A stretch of DNA of 64,000 nt. It comes from Thalassospira alkalitolerans. Lineage in GTDB: Bacteria; Pseudomonadota; Alphaproteobacteria; Rhodospirillales; Thalassospiraceae. Below are positions 16,302 to 25,138 of this stretch, piece after piece. A model generated the notes under the pieces. The model did no database searches. It was not told the DNA's origin and saw nothing but the letters and a program-made list of their open reading frames with translations. A program made the position numbers and the translations under genes. The stretch is from assembly GCF_002115745.1 (NCBI RefSeq), contig NZ_JFKB01000005.1:1-64000 (forward strand), in the 5' to 3' direction. Every line of letters starts with the position of its first letter. Position 1 is the first letter of the stretch.

Positions 16302-16856
16302 ATGACATCCGCCCCCAGTGAACTGGAAAAAATGACAGCCGGGCAGTGGTATAGCTGCCTTGACCCGGAACTGGACGCCATGCGCGCACGCGCCCATGAC
16401 GCGGTGTATGAACACAGCCTGCTGTCCCCCGATGATCGCGGTGATATTGCCCCGAAACTGCGGGCGCTTTTTGCATCATGTGCCGAAGATGCCCGGATCG
16501 AAACCCGGTTTCATTGTGCCTATGGGGTGAATATCACACTGGGCCATGGTGTGTTTATCAATGTTGGGTGTACGATCCTTGATACGGCTTTGGTGAGCAT
16601 CGGTGATCATTCAATGTTGGGGCCAAATGTGCAGATTTATTGCGCCCAGCATCACAAGGACCCGGAATTGCGCAAACAGCATCTTGAAATCGGATTGCCG
16701 GTGACGATTGGCAAAAATGTCTGGATCGGCGGCGGGGCGATTATCCTGCCCGGCGTTTGCATTGGCGATGATGCGATTGTTGGCGCCGGATCGGTGGTGA
16801 CAAAGGATGTTGCACCCGGTGTGACGGTGGTGGGTAATCCGGCACGGGTGATTTGA
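16302..16856 (+). CDS. Maltose O-acetyltransferase-like hexapeptide acyltransferase
   Basis: A 184-residue left-handed beta-helix acetyltransferase. The N-terminal Mac domain (EKMTAGQWYSCLDPELDAMR) is followed by hexapeptide repeats (GVNITLGHGVFINVGCTILD, KNVWIGGGAIILPGVCIGDD) and the C-terminal GAGSVVTKDVAPGVTVVGNPARVI. The catalytic His is in IYCAQHHKDP. The family transfers acetyl groups from acetyl-CoA to sugars or, in NodL, to oligosaccharides. ATG 16302 is the first start with family-like sequence after it; it has only a weak ribosome site. The gene stands alone. Confidence 0.85.
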   Translation: MTSAPSELEKMTAGQWYSCLDPELDAMRARAHDAVYEHSLLSPDDRGDIAPKLRALFASCAEDARIETRFHCAYGVNITLGHGVFINVGCTILDTALVSIGDHSMLGPNVQIYCAQHHKDPELRKQHLEIGLPVTIGKNVWIGGGAIILPGVCIGDDAIVGAGSVVTKDVAPGVTVVGNPARVI

Positions 16857-16908
16857 GATAGCCCGGTCATCAGGCGGTGCGGTATCGGTGGGCCGCGATC
16901 AGATTGAT

Positions 16909-16933
16909 GGCATTTGAAATGCCCTGTTTTCTT
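16909..16933 (+). terminator. Possible terminator after the acetyltransferase gene
   Basis: A short stem GGCATT (16909-16914) and AATGCC (16918-16923), with loop TGA, is followed by CTGTTTTCTT. The stem is short, so confidence is moderate. Confidence 0.45.
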
Positions 16934-17096
16934 ATGCGGGTTTTTTGCCAAGTTTCCGAGGGATTTTAATCGGAAAGGGGTCAAAAACCGGGCGCGTAAT
17001 CCCATATGCACAATCAGACATTGTTGCATTTTAAGTTGATTGTTCGGATCGGCAGAAAAATGCAAGGTTGGTTGGGGCGATCAGGGGAGTGAATGC

Positions 17097-18281
17097 GTGA
17101 AAACAGGCTTTAGATATTTCTGTGCATTGGTGTTGGGTGTTTTTGCGTTGGGGCGCATGGCGCATGCCGCACCTGATCCGGTTTTGGTCGGGTTTGATGG
17201 GGCGTATTCCCTTAAAAATTCCACGTCGGCCCAGGCGATTGAGCTGGGGTTAAAGGCCGCAATCCATGAAATCAATGCTGCTGGTGGTGTGCTGGGCGGG
17301 CGTTTGATTGAGCTGGTGACCAAAGACAACCGTTCGGTCCCGGCGCGCGGTATTGCCAATCTGGAAGATTTTGCCGCGATACCGGAATTGGTTGCGGTAT
17401 TTGCCGGTCGTTTCAGCCCGGTCATTTTGCAACAACTGGAACATACCCATAAATTGAAGATGCCGTTGCTTGACGTTTGGGGGGCGGCGGATGGGATCAC
17501 AGATCATGATTTCGATCCCAGCTTTACGTTTCGGGTGTCGTTAAAGGATTCGTGGGCGATGCCCGCCATGCTTGAGCAGGCGAAAAACAAAAACATCCGC
17601 AAAATCGGGGTGTTACTGCCCAATAGTGGGTGGGGACGCAGCAATGATAACGCGTTGGCCGTGGCGCTTTCGCGTGCCCCCGGGATCGAGGTGATGGACC
17701 CGATTTGGTATAATTGGGGCGAGGGCGACATGTTGCAATATTATCAGTCGCTTCTTGATGCCGGTGCCGAGGCCGTCCTTTTGGTGGCCATCGATATTGA
17801 AGCCGCCCTTTTGGTGCATCAGTTGTCCGATGCGCTCGATGTCCCGCGGGTGCCGATTATTTCGCATTGGGGGGTGACGGGCGGTGATATGATCCGTGCG
17901 TCGGGGCCGGGATTGATGAAACTTGATTTCAGTGTCGTACAGACATTCAGTTTTTTTAAAGCCATGCCCGGGCCGCTGGCGACATTTCAAAAAACACTTG
18001 GCGAATTGACCGGAAGCGACGATGTCGTCTCGCTGAAATCTCCGGTCGGGGTTGGGCAGGCCTATGACATGATGCATCTTTTGGCCATGGCGATTAACAA
18101 GGCCAATTCGACCGACCGCACCGCCATCCGGGATGCCTTGGAAAATCTGGATGTTTATCACGGGCTGGTGCGGACATATGAACCGGCCTTTACCGCCCAA
18201 AATCATGATGCATTAAGCCCGGAACAGGTATTTTTTACCAAATATCGTGCCGACGGTGTCCTTGTACCGATTTCGCAATAG
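17097..18281 (+). CDS. Periplasmic binding protein (type 1, Leu/Ile/Val-like) paired with a kinase
   Basis: A 394-residue exported protein of the Peripla_BP_6 (LivJ/amide-binding) fold. The signal peptide covers about residues 1-24 (cleavage near AHA-APD). The GAYSLKNSTSAQAIELGLKAA and GGVLGGRLIELVTKDNRS elements are typical. I use GTG 17097, with GGGGAG a few bases upstream, because the signal peptide begins there. No permease or ATPase gene is nearby; instead a hybrid kinase gene follows after 12 bases, so the protein probably presents a ligand to the kinase sensor domain. The ligand is unknown. Confidence 0.75.
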   Translation: MKTGFRYFCALVLGVFALGRMAHAAPDPVLVGFDGAYSLKNSTSAQAIELGLKAAIHEINAAGGVLGGRLIELVTKDNRSVPARGIANLEDFAAIPELVAVFAGRFSPVILQQLEHTHKLKMPLLDVWGAADGITDHDFDPSFTFRVSLKDSWAMPAMLEQAKNKNIRKIGVLLPNSGWGRSNDNALAVALSRAPGIEVMDPIWYNWGEGDMLQYYQSLLDAGAEAVLLVAIDIEAALLVHQLSDALDVPRVPIISHWGVTGGDMIRASGPGLMKLDFSVVQTFSFFKAMPGPLATFQKTLGELTGSDDVVSLKSPVGVGQAYDMMHLLAMAINKANSTDRTAIRDALENLDVYHGLVRTYEPAFTAQNHDALSPEQVFFTKYRADGVLVPISQ

Positions 18282-18293
18282 GGTGAAGGTTTA

Positions 18294-20993
18294 ATGATCG
18301 AGCGCCCCAAAAGCGACGCTGCGAAACAGCCAACTTCCCGACCCTGGTGGCAAGGTGTTGCGGCCCGCATCATGGTTGCGATGGCAATTCTTTCGCTTGT
18401 ATTGACGCTGGTGATGTCGGCGCTGTCATATAACGCCTTGCGGCAGATGACATTGAAGGTTGCCAGGCAGTCGCTTGAGGGGGAAGCCAGAACGCTTCGG
18501 CATGATCTTGAGGGCCGGGTGTTATCACTGATCGATAATCTTAGGGAATTGTCGGCCAATGCGCTGTTTTCCAATGCGCTGGCGGATGATCGCGGGCGCG
18601 ATGTCTATCTGCGTGATTTTATTGATGGCTTGTTATCGGCACAGGGTTTTGAGCTGACGGTTGTGATGACCGATTTTCGGGGGCGGATGCTGGCAGGCAA
18701 TCATGAAGATACGACATTGCTGGTTCCCGTGACATGGATTGCGGCAGTGGTTGAAGAGGCCCGCGGAGCGGGGCGGATCGTGATGTCGGGTGGCGATCCT
18801 TATTTGTTGTTGGCGGAGCCGATTATTTACCGCAACACCGGGACGTCGGAAGGGGCGCTGATTTTTCAGCTTAATTTAAGGGAATGGCTGGATATTCCGT
18901 CGATCAGCAGTGTTTTTGTCGATCAGCCATGGTTATCGTCGATGACGCTGAATGTATCAGCAGGGGCCATGCCCAGTGATGCAACGGTCATGGCGGGCGG
19001 GGTGGAGGGGGCAGATCAAAATGCCGGGGCGATGGTGCATACGGACCTGATCTTTCCCAAAAGCATCGATGGATCATCGCTGGAAGTTCACCTTGTTGCC
19101 AAGAAATCCTTTGTTGAGAAACCGCTTGATGACTTGCTGTTTAATGTTACCACCGGTGGCAGCCTGATATTTGCGCTGGCGCTGTTGGTCAGTTTTTTCC
19201 TTGCGACATCGCAAACCCGCAAACTGGTGCGGTTGCGCCACGAAGCCGATCAACTGGCGGGGGGGGATTTCAAGGACATATCGTTTACATCTGACAATAA
19301 TGATGAAATTGACGATTTGGCCGAGGCGTTTAATTCGCTTGTGGATGAATTGCGCGGCGCCTATCGCCAGCTTGAAGGCGAGGCCCAGCGCGATATCGAG
19401 CAACGGGAATTCCGCTATCAGAGCATCATCACCAATAGTGCCGAGGGGATTATTACCCTGTCGCGGCAGGGGACGATTGAAACAATCAATCCGTCTGCCG
19501 AGCGGATATTTGGCTATGCCGCCGATGACGTGATCGGCAGCAATATTTCCATCCTGATGCCGAAAAAAGACCGGGCCGAGCATGATTCTTATCTGCGGCA
19601 TGCCGAGATGCATGCCGCGCGGATTATTAATCGGTCACGCGACCTTTGGGGCTTGAAAAAGGACGGCAGTACATTTCCGCTTGAACTGACGGTGTCGCCG
19701 ATGGAATTGGACGGCGAGCAGAAATATATCGGCATCATGCGCGACATTTCAGAGCGCAAGGAATTTGAAGACCGGATCAATGTTGCACGGGTCGAGGCCG
19801 AACAGGCCAATCTGGCAAAGTCGCAATTCTTGTCGAGTATGAGCCACGAATTGCGCACCCCGTTAAATGCCATCTTGGGATTTGGCCAGATCCTTGAAAT
19901 GGGGGCGGGCGGAACGCTTTCCGATACGCAGAAAAATGCTGTTTCCCAGATATTGCGCGGTGGACGCCATTTGCTGGAACTGATCGATCAGGTTTTGAAT
20001 TTGGCAAAAATCGAAAGCGGAAAATTCACGGTATCGATTGAAAATGTCGATGTTTTGCCGGTGCTTGAAGATGCCATTCAAATTACCCGGGCGATGACCC
20101 AAACCAAGAATATTCATGTTCAATGTGACCTGCCTGCGGCGAAATCGCTGTTTGTCCGGGTGGATAAAACCCGGTTCCATCAAGTGCTGCTGAACCTGTT
20201 GTCCAATGCGATTAAATATAATCATGATGGCGGGTCGTTGTCGCTGAGTTGCCGGGCGGAAAATGGTGTGTGCCGGGTTGAAGTCCGCGATACCGGATCG
20301 GGTATTCCAGAACATTTACATGATCAGGTGTTTACCCCGTTCAACCGTCTGGGGGCGGAAGGCAGTGATACCGAAGGCACCGGGATTGGTTTGACCATCA
20401 CGCGCGAGTTGATCCATTTGATGGCGGGCGATATTGGCTTTACCTCCGCGGAGGGCGAGGGGGCATTATTCTGGTTTGAGCTGCCTTTGGGCAGCGAAGT
20501 CGAGATTGAAAATTTTGATGCCGAAGTCGCGCATATGGCGGTTGTATCGAATGATGGCGATGGCGATGGTGATGGGCAACTGCCGCGTCGCAAGGTTCTA
20601 TATGTCGAAGACAACCTTTCAAACCGGGCCCTGATGGAAATGATACTGGCCAAGAATAACCGTCTTGAGCTGATTACGGCCTCAGACGGGGAAACCGGTG
20701 TTGAAATGGCGCGGACAGAAAAACCCGACCTGATTTTGATGGACATTCATTTGCCCGGCATCAGCGGTATTGAGGCGATGCGCCTGATCCGCAGTGACGC
20801 AGAGACGGCGGATATCCCGATCTTTGCGCTTAGTGCAAATGCCATGCAGCAAGATATTGATACTGCGCTTGCGGCGGGTTTTGATAATTACCTGACCAAA
20901 CCGTTCAATATTCCGTTGGTGTTGGAAACCATTGTCGAGGCGGTGGACAAGGTGCCCGATGCGCCGGATACAAGTCGTCAAACAAACCCCTGA
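18294..20993 (+). CDS. Hybrid sensor histidine kinase with PAS and receiver domains
   Basis: An 899-residue membrane kinase. Order: membrane segment (about residues 24-44), large extracytoplasmic sensor domain (45-280), second membrane segment (about 285-303), HAMP (305-355), PAS (about 370-490), HisKA with the phospho-acceptor His518 in SHELRTPLNAI, HATPase with DTGSGIPEHLHDQVF and GTGIGLTITREL, and a C-terminal receiver with Asp817 in LILMDIHLPGISG and Lys in YLTKPF. It has no Hpt or output domain, and no response regulator follows, so its target is elsewhere. The binding-protein gene just upstream suggests indirect ligand sensing, as in LuxPQ-like pairs. Confidence 0.87.
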   Translation: MIERPKSDAAKQPTSRPWWQGVAARIMVAMAILSLVLTLVMSALSYNALRQMTLKVARQSLEGEARTLRHDLEGRVLSLIDNLRELSANALFSNALADDRGRDVYLRDFIDGLLSAQGFELTVVMTDFRGRMLAGNHEDTTLLVPVTWIAAVVEEARGAGRIVMSGGDPYLLLAEPIIYRNTGTSEGALIFQLNLREWLDIPSISSVFVDQPWLSSMTLNVSAGAMPSDATVMAGGVEGADQNAGAMVHTDLIFPKSIDGSSLEVHLVAKKSFVEKPLDDLLFNVTTGGSLIFALALLVSFFLATSQTRKLVRLRHEADQLAGGDFKDISFTSDNNDEIDDLAEAFNSLVDELRGAYRQLEGEAQRDIEQREFRYQSIITNSAEGIITLSRQGTIETINPSAERIFGYAADDVIGSNISILMPKKDRAEHDSYLRHAEMHAARIINRSRDLWGLKKDGSTFPLELTVSPMELDGEQKYIGIMRDISERKEFEDRINVARVEAEQANLAKSQFLSSMSHELRTPLNAILGFGQILEMGAGGTLSDTQKNAVSQILRGGRHLLELIDQVLNLAKIESGKFTVSIENVDVLPVLEDAIQITRAMTQTKNIHVQCDLPAAKSLFVRVDKTRFHQVLLNLLSNAIKYNHDGGSLSLSCRAENGVCRVEVRDTGSGIPEHLHDQVFTPFNRLGAEGSDTEGTGIGLTITRELIHLMAGDIGFTSAEGEGALFWFELPLGSEVEIENFDAEVAHMAVVSNDGDGDGDGQLPRRKVLYVEDNLSNRALMEMILAKNNRLELITASDGETGVEMARTEKPDLILMDIHLPGISGIEAMRLIRSDAETADIPIFALSANAMQQDIDTALAAGFDNYLTKPFNIPLVLETIVEAVDKVPDAPDTSRQTNP

Positions 20994-21074
20994 ACAAAAC
21001 GGATCAACATTGATTTTATCGCGTTTTTAGCCTGATTTTTGGCAGTTGCGACCATGAGGTTACAGGCCATGCGC

Positions 21075-21103
21075 AAAAAGACGGGCGGGAATATCCCGCC
21101 CGT
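21075..21103 (-). terminator. Terminator of the cytochrome b561/PepSY transcript
   Basis: On the reverse strand ACGGGCGGGA and TCCCGCCCGT arms (21081-21090, 21094-21103) pair perfectly around a 3-base loop and run into CTTTTT (21075-21080 on the forward strand as AAAAAG). Confidence 0.75.
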
Positions 21104-21158
21104 AAGTGGGGCAAATAACGTCAAAGATGTTTGAGGGAAACATCAAAGGTCGTGTGGT

Positions 21159-21698
21159 TCAGGAAATGTCCCCGTGACCGGGGCGGCGTTTGCGGCCGGT
21201 AATCATGGCGCGGATCAGGTTTTCGTGGTGGCGCATGCTTGCCAAAAGAACACCCCCCAGATGAAGCAGCACAAGGGCCAGCAAGGCATTGGCAAGGAAT
21301 TTGTGGGTTTGTTCGACCCAGTTAACCCCCCAATAGGCATCGGTTGTGTACATCCAGCCGGTCAGCGCACATCCGGCCATTGCGGCCAGCAGGGCCAAAA
21401 TCATCGCCGCCCCGGCCGGGTTATGGCCGAGATAGCGGTTTTCGCGGCCTGTGACGATGTCTTTGAGATAGGCAATTGTTTTGGAGGGGCTTTGTATGAA
21501 TTGGGTAAAGCGGGCATAGCGGGACCCGATCACGCCCCAGATCAGGCGAAAGGCAATCAGGCCCGCCGCCGCGTAACCCGCCCAGTGATGCAGGGCATCC
21601 CATTCATCACCGGTGACCCATGCGACGACAAAGCTTGTCGCCAGTCCCCAGTGGAAGATGCGGACCATCGGGTCCCAGACCTTGACGGCGGCGGTCAT
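21159..21698 (-). CDS. Cytochrome b561-family protein
   Basis: A 179-residue integral membrane protein with four membrane segments and the prokaryotic cytochrome b561 pattern. HWGLATSFVVAWVTGDEWDALHHWAGYAAAGLIAFR supplies early His ligands, here cited as RIFHWGLA and LHHWAGYA; a later helix carries THKFLANALLALVLLHLGG. Such proteins hold b hemes and shuttle electrons between the quinone pool and periplasmic partners. It follows the PepSY gene after two bases, so the two are one transcript, divergent from an OmpR-type two-component system that may control it. Confidence 0.84.
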   Translation of the reverse strand: MTAAVKVWDPMVRIFHWGLATSFVVAWVTGDEWDALHHWAGYAAAGLIAFRLIWGVIGSRYARFTQFIQSPSKTIAYLKDIVTGRENRYLGHNPAGAAMILALLAAMAGCALTGWMYTTDAYWGVNWVEQTHKFLANALLALVLLHLGGVLLASMRHHENLIRAMITGRKRRPGHGDIS

Positions 21699-21700
21699 GA

Positions 21701-22015
21701 TCAGTCTTCCTTGGTTTTAACGGCTTCGAAGGTTTCCGGATCGAAATAGGCTTCAACCCGTTTGCCGTCTTTGTCGATGGCGTAAACTTCGTAGCAGCCG
21801 TCTTCGACCTTGATGTTTTTGATCGTCCAGCCATCGGCTTTCAGTTTGGCTTCGAGGTCTTGTTTGGGCAGCCATTTATCCGCAGGCGCGTCGCAGGTTT
21901 CTTTGTCATCATCGGCATAGGCCGGGGTTGATTGCAGGGCGATGGTGGCTCCGGCCAGCAATGACAGGGCAAGGGCAGTGGCAGAGGCCGTCGGGAAAAG
22001 TGTTCTTTTCATCAT
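21701..22015 (-). CDS. Periplasmic PepSY-domain protein
   Basis: A 104-residue exported protein with a signal peptide (MMKRTLFPTAS, cleavage near AYA-DDD) and one PepSY domain (LPKQDLEAKLKADGWTIKNI and GCYEVYAIDKDGKRVEAYFD). Two cysteines (ETCDAP, DGCYEV) may pair. PepSY proteins near cytochrome b561 genes are often electron-transfer partners or inhibitors of secreted enzymes; the role here is inferred. The tandem ATGs at 22015/22012 have AAGGAA upstream, whereas a longer frame to 22141 lacks a ribosome site. Confidence 0.78.
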   Translation of the reverse strand: MMKRTLFPTASATALALSLLAGATIALQSTPAYADDDKETCDAPADKWLPKQDLEAKLKADGWTIKNIKVEDGCYEVYAIDKDGKRVEAYFDPETFEAVKTKED

Positions 22016-22212
22016 AGGGTTCCTTGTAGGATAGATGGGGGGATATCGAACGAGGCTGATCTTGCCGTGACTTGCTGACGCGAAGCTGAACGCAAAAAAA
22101 TTGCTGTTCAGCTTGCGGACAGTTTTGGGGGATAACAGCACGCGATATAAAGGTCTGTGATAAAGACATGGACCGATGATGGATCGCGTTATGTGCAGAA
22201 AACGAGGGACGG

Positions 22213-22872
22213 TTGCGAATTTTACTAGTTGAGGACGAAGCCTTTTTGGCCGAAGCAGTGCGCGATCATTTGCTGGCGTCGGGGAATGCGGTTGATCAGA
22301 CCGACAGTATTGTCGAGGCCGAAATCATGATGCGCGGTACGCCCTATGACGTTTTGCTGCTTGACCTTAATTTGCCCGACGGCAAGGGGATTGACCTTTT
22401 GCGCGGGCTTCGGCGCAACCGCAGCACCACACCGTGCATCATCTTGACCGCACAGGATCAGATATCAGACCGGATCGAGGGATTGAACGCCGGGGCGGAT
22501 GATTATCTGGTCAAGCCGTTTGATTTGAACGAGCTTTCCGCAAGGCTTTTGGCGGTGGCGCGACGCTATTCAGGCAATCCCAATCCGTTGATGACGCTTC
22601 CGGGCGGGGTTGAGGTTGATCTTGGCAATCGGACGATATTGTTAAACGGCAAGCAGATTGATCTGACATCGCGGGAATGGGCGCTGTTTGATCAGATGTT
22701 GCGCCGCCCCGGTGCGACCTTATCCAAAGCGCAATTGGAAGAGGCGCTGTATGAATTTGGCGCCGAGATTGAAAGCAACACGGTCGAGGTTTACATCAGT
22801 CGCCTGCGGCGCAAGCTTGGCAAGGATTTGATCAAGACTGTGCGCGGTGTTGGATACCGGGTGGAAGTATGA
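22213..22872 (+). CDS. OmpR/QseB-type response regulator
   Basis: A 219-residue response regulator. The receiver has the acidic pair VEDEA, phospho-acceptor Asp51 (LLLDLNLPDG) and Lys in YLVKPFD; the C-terminal winged helix contains REWALFDQMLRRPGATLSK and TVEVYISRLRRKLG. The start is TTG 22213, directly before RILLVEDEA and behind a GAGGGAC ribosome site. It overlaps the kinase gene by four bases. The divergent PepSY/cytochrome b561 unit, 197 bp away, is the likely target, as is often seen for QseB-like regulators. Confidence 0.86.
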   Translation: MRILLVEDEAFLAEAVRDHLLASGNAVDQTDSIVEAEIMMRGTPYDVLLLDLNLPDGKGIDLLRGLRRNRSTTPCIILTAQDQISDRIEGLNAGADDYLVKPFDLNELSARLLAVARRYSGNPNPLMTLPGGVEVDLGNRTILLNGKQIDLTSREWALFDQMLRRPGATLSKAQLEEALYEFGAEIESNTVEVYISRLRRKLGKDLIKTVRGVGYRVEV

Positions 22873-24263
22873 TGAAATTTGCCACCAATAGCCTGCAATT
22901 TGCGCTGGCGCGGCGATTGACGATTATTGTGACGATTTTTTGGATCGCCGGATCGGGGTTGGCGGCCAACAGCATGTATGAGGAAATGGAAGAAGCGGCT
23001 GATACCGGGCTTGTCGAAACAGCACGGCAGGGGTCGGCGCTTATCATTGATTATATGCGTACGCATGCGCCCGATGAAGCGGGCGGTGTTGTTGTTATTC
23101 CGGCCCCGTCGGATGGCTTGGTCAAGGGCGATGACGACGTTGACGCGATCATCGATATTGATTTCCTGATGTATCAGTTGCGCAGTGAGACCGGCGACCT
23201 TTTATTACGGTCGCATAATTCGGTGACAGAGCCGTTTCCCGTGCCATTGCAGGGCGGATTTTATCAGGATGATGATTTGCGGGTCTATACGGCGGTGATC
23301 GCCGAACATAACCTTTATATGCAAGTCGCCGAGCCGATGGAGCACCGCGACGAGGCCATTTTGGAAAGCATTTCGGCACAGTTTTTGCCGATTGCACTTT
23401 TGATTCCGGCGGTGATTATCGCGATTATGTTTGGCGTGCGGCAAGGGTTGAAACCGGTACGCCATGTCCGCGATGAAATCGAGGCGCGCAGCGAAGGCAA
23501 TCTTTCGCCGATTGAACAGGACAAGGCGCCGGATGAAATCAGCACGATTGTCACCGCCGTCAACCGGCTGATGGCAAAGCTTGACGCCGCCCTTCGCGCC
23601 GAGCGGACTTTTACCGCGCATAGTGCGCATGAACTCCGCACCCCGATTGCCGCCGCACTTGCCCAGACGCAGCGGCTTTTGCTGGAACTGCCGGAAAATC
23701 ATCAGGGCCTTAAACGCGCCCGGCAGACCGAGGAATCGTTAAAACGATTGTCGCGGTTGTCGGAAAAGCTGCTTCAGCTGGCGCGCGCCGAGGCCGGGGT
23801 CGGCACCAGCCCGACCGGTGAGAACCAAAAGCTTGGCACGACGCTTGGCATGGTCATGGATGATCTTGAACGGGTTTCGGATGGGGCGGGGCGGATTGAA
23901 TTTGATGCGCAGACGGCTGGGGCGCTGCGTGCGAATATCGATCACGATGCCTTTGCGATTTGCCTGCGTAATTTGATTGAAAATGCGCTTAAACATGGCC
24001 GACAGGATGAGCCGGTTTTGATCGAGATTATCGGCAGCGATACGATCCGGGTTTCGAATGGTGGCGATGTTGTGAACCCGGCGGATATGGCGGATTTAAC
24101 CGCAAGGTTCAAACGATCCAATACCAAGGCCGGGGGGGCGGGGCTTGGCCTTTCGATTGTCGAAACCATCATGCGCAATACCGGCGGAAAATTGACATTG
24201 CAGTCCCCGCGACCGGGCAAGGTGGATGGTTTTATGGCGGAGCTTCGGCTGCATCAGAGTTAG
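22869..24263 (+). CDS. QseC/PmrB-type sensor histidine kinase
   Basis: A 464-residue two-pass kinase. Membrane segments lie near residues 15-35 and 175-197, with a periplasmic domain of about 140 residues between. A HAMP-like linker is followed by HisKA with His254 in SAHELRTPIAAAL and by an HATPase domain (NLIENALKHG, GGAGLGLSIVETI). It forms a cognate pair with the response regulator whose gene overlaps its start (ATGA). The acidic DDDVDAIIDID patch in the sensor could bind cations, but the stimulus is unknown. Confidence 0.85.
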   Translation: MMKFATNSLQFALARRLTIIVTIFWIAGSGLAANSMYEEMEEAADTGLVETARQGSALIIDYMRTHAPDEAGGVVVIPAPSDGLVKGDDDVDAIIDIDFLMYQLRSETGDLLLRSHNSVTEPFPVPLQGGFYQDDDLRVYTAVIAEHNLYMQVAEPMEHRDEAILESISAQFLPIALLIPAVIIAIMFGVRQGLKPVRHVRDEIEARSEGNLSPIEQDKAPDEISTIVTAVNRLMAKLDAALRAERTFTAHSAHELRTPIAAALAQTQRLLLELPENHQGLKRARQTEESLKRLSRLSEKLLQLARAEAGVGTSPTGENQKLGTTLGMVMDDLERVSDGAGRIEFDAQTAGALRANIDHDAFAICLRNLIENALKHGRQDEPVLIEIIGSDTIRVSNGGDVVNPADMADLTARFKRSNTKAGGAGLGLSIVETIMRNTGGKLTLQSPRPGKVDGFMAELRLHQS

Positions 24264-24288
24264 GTGGCGGTGATGCAGGAAATATATA

Positions 24289-25014
24289 TCACGGGGTGGA
24301 TTGTGCAATGCGATCAAGAAGTTCGGCAAGGAGATGCCGTTCGCCGTTGCTAAGGACCGATGTTTGATCCAAAGAGGCGCGCAGGGCCGCCGCGGCCCCG
24401 TTCGGGCCCGGCGGTGATGATGTATCAGCAGGGCCGGTGATCGCGGCAATGACGGCTTCGCGTGCGGCATCGGAAAGGCCGGGGTCGCGGGTGTTTTCCG
24501 GCTGGCTCAGCAAGGTTAGCACCGTACCGGTTCCAACCGACCGGAGCAGATTTACAGCCCGTTCCTCGCTTGTGCGCAGTTTTCCGGCCAGCGCAATGCG
24601 ATGGACGCGATGTTGCAAAACCGCCAATCCCGACTCAACCGACCGTGCCGCAGGTCCGGCGGCGGGATCGCCGATCAGAATTGCAAACAATCCCGGATTG
24701 GCAAGGCCGAACGCCACATGAATATCCCAGCCGTCGCGTAAATCCTGTATTGGGTCGGGCGATGGCGGGCGTGTGGATTTTTTAGCGATATAGACCTGAA
24801 GACTATATTCGGCAACGGCATCAAGAAGGCCGTTTTTATCCCCGAACAGTCGATAGATGGTTGGGGCCTGCACCCCGGCCGCTGCGGCAACAGCACGGGT
24901 GGTTGCCCCATCAAGGTTGCTGTGCCCGATAAGCGTTGCCGCCGCCACAACGATGCGGGTGCGCATGTCATTTTCAGGCAAAGCGGGATCGGTTTTGCTG
25001 TCTGATCGCATCAT
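24289..25014 (-). CDS. TetR-family regulator
   Basis: A 241-residue TetR-type repressor. The N-terminal helix-turn-helix reads GATTRAVAAAAGVQAPTIYRLFGDKNGLLDAVA, with the diagnostic GVQAPTIYRLFGDKNGLLD. The C-terminal ligand domain is Ala/Ser-rich and not assignable. It is divergent from the NmrA-like oxidoreductase gene at 25139, separated by 124 bp containing a GTTATCG-T-CGATAAC dyad that is a good operator candidate, so it likely controls that gene and itself. Confidence 0.83.
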   Translation of the reverse strand: MMRSDSKTDPALPENDMRTRIVVAAATLIGHSNLDGATTRAVAAAAGVQAPTIYRLFGDKNGLLDAVAEYSLQVYIAKKSTRPPSPDPIQDLRDGWDIHVAFGLANPGLFAILIGDPAAGPAARSVESGLAVLQHRVHRIALAGKLRTSEERAVNLLRSVGTGTVLTLLSQPENTRDPGLSDAAREAVIAAITGPADTSSPPGPNGAAAALRASLDQTSVLSNGERHLLAELLDRIAQSTP

Positions 25015-25093
25015 GATTACAGGAATATCGCAATTTTATTTCCGTTGATAGCAAATACTTGTTTCCGGTGATAATCAATGATATCGAATAAAT

Positions 25094-25108
25094 GTTATCG
25101 TCGATAAC
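25094..25108. promoter_or_regulatory. Operator-like dyad between TetR and NmrA-like genes
   Basis: GTTATCG-T-CGATAAC is a perfect inverted repeat with a one-base centre, 30 bp before the oxidoreductase ATG. Related half-sites (GATAATC, GATATCG) lie just to the left. This suits a TetR dimer. Confidence 0.5.
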
Positions 25109-25138
25109 AATGTAGCTTGTTCGGATCAGGAAAATGTC

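Noticed and set aside
17613-18206. 197-codon reverse frame opposite the binding-protein gene
   Set aside because: Antisense shadow of a signal-peptide-bearing, family-assigned gene.
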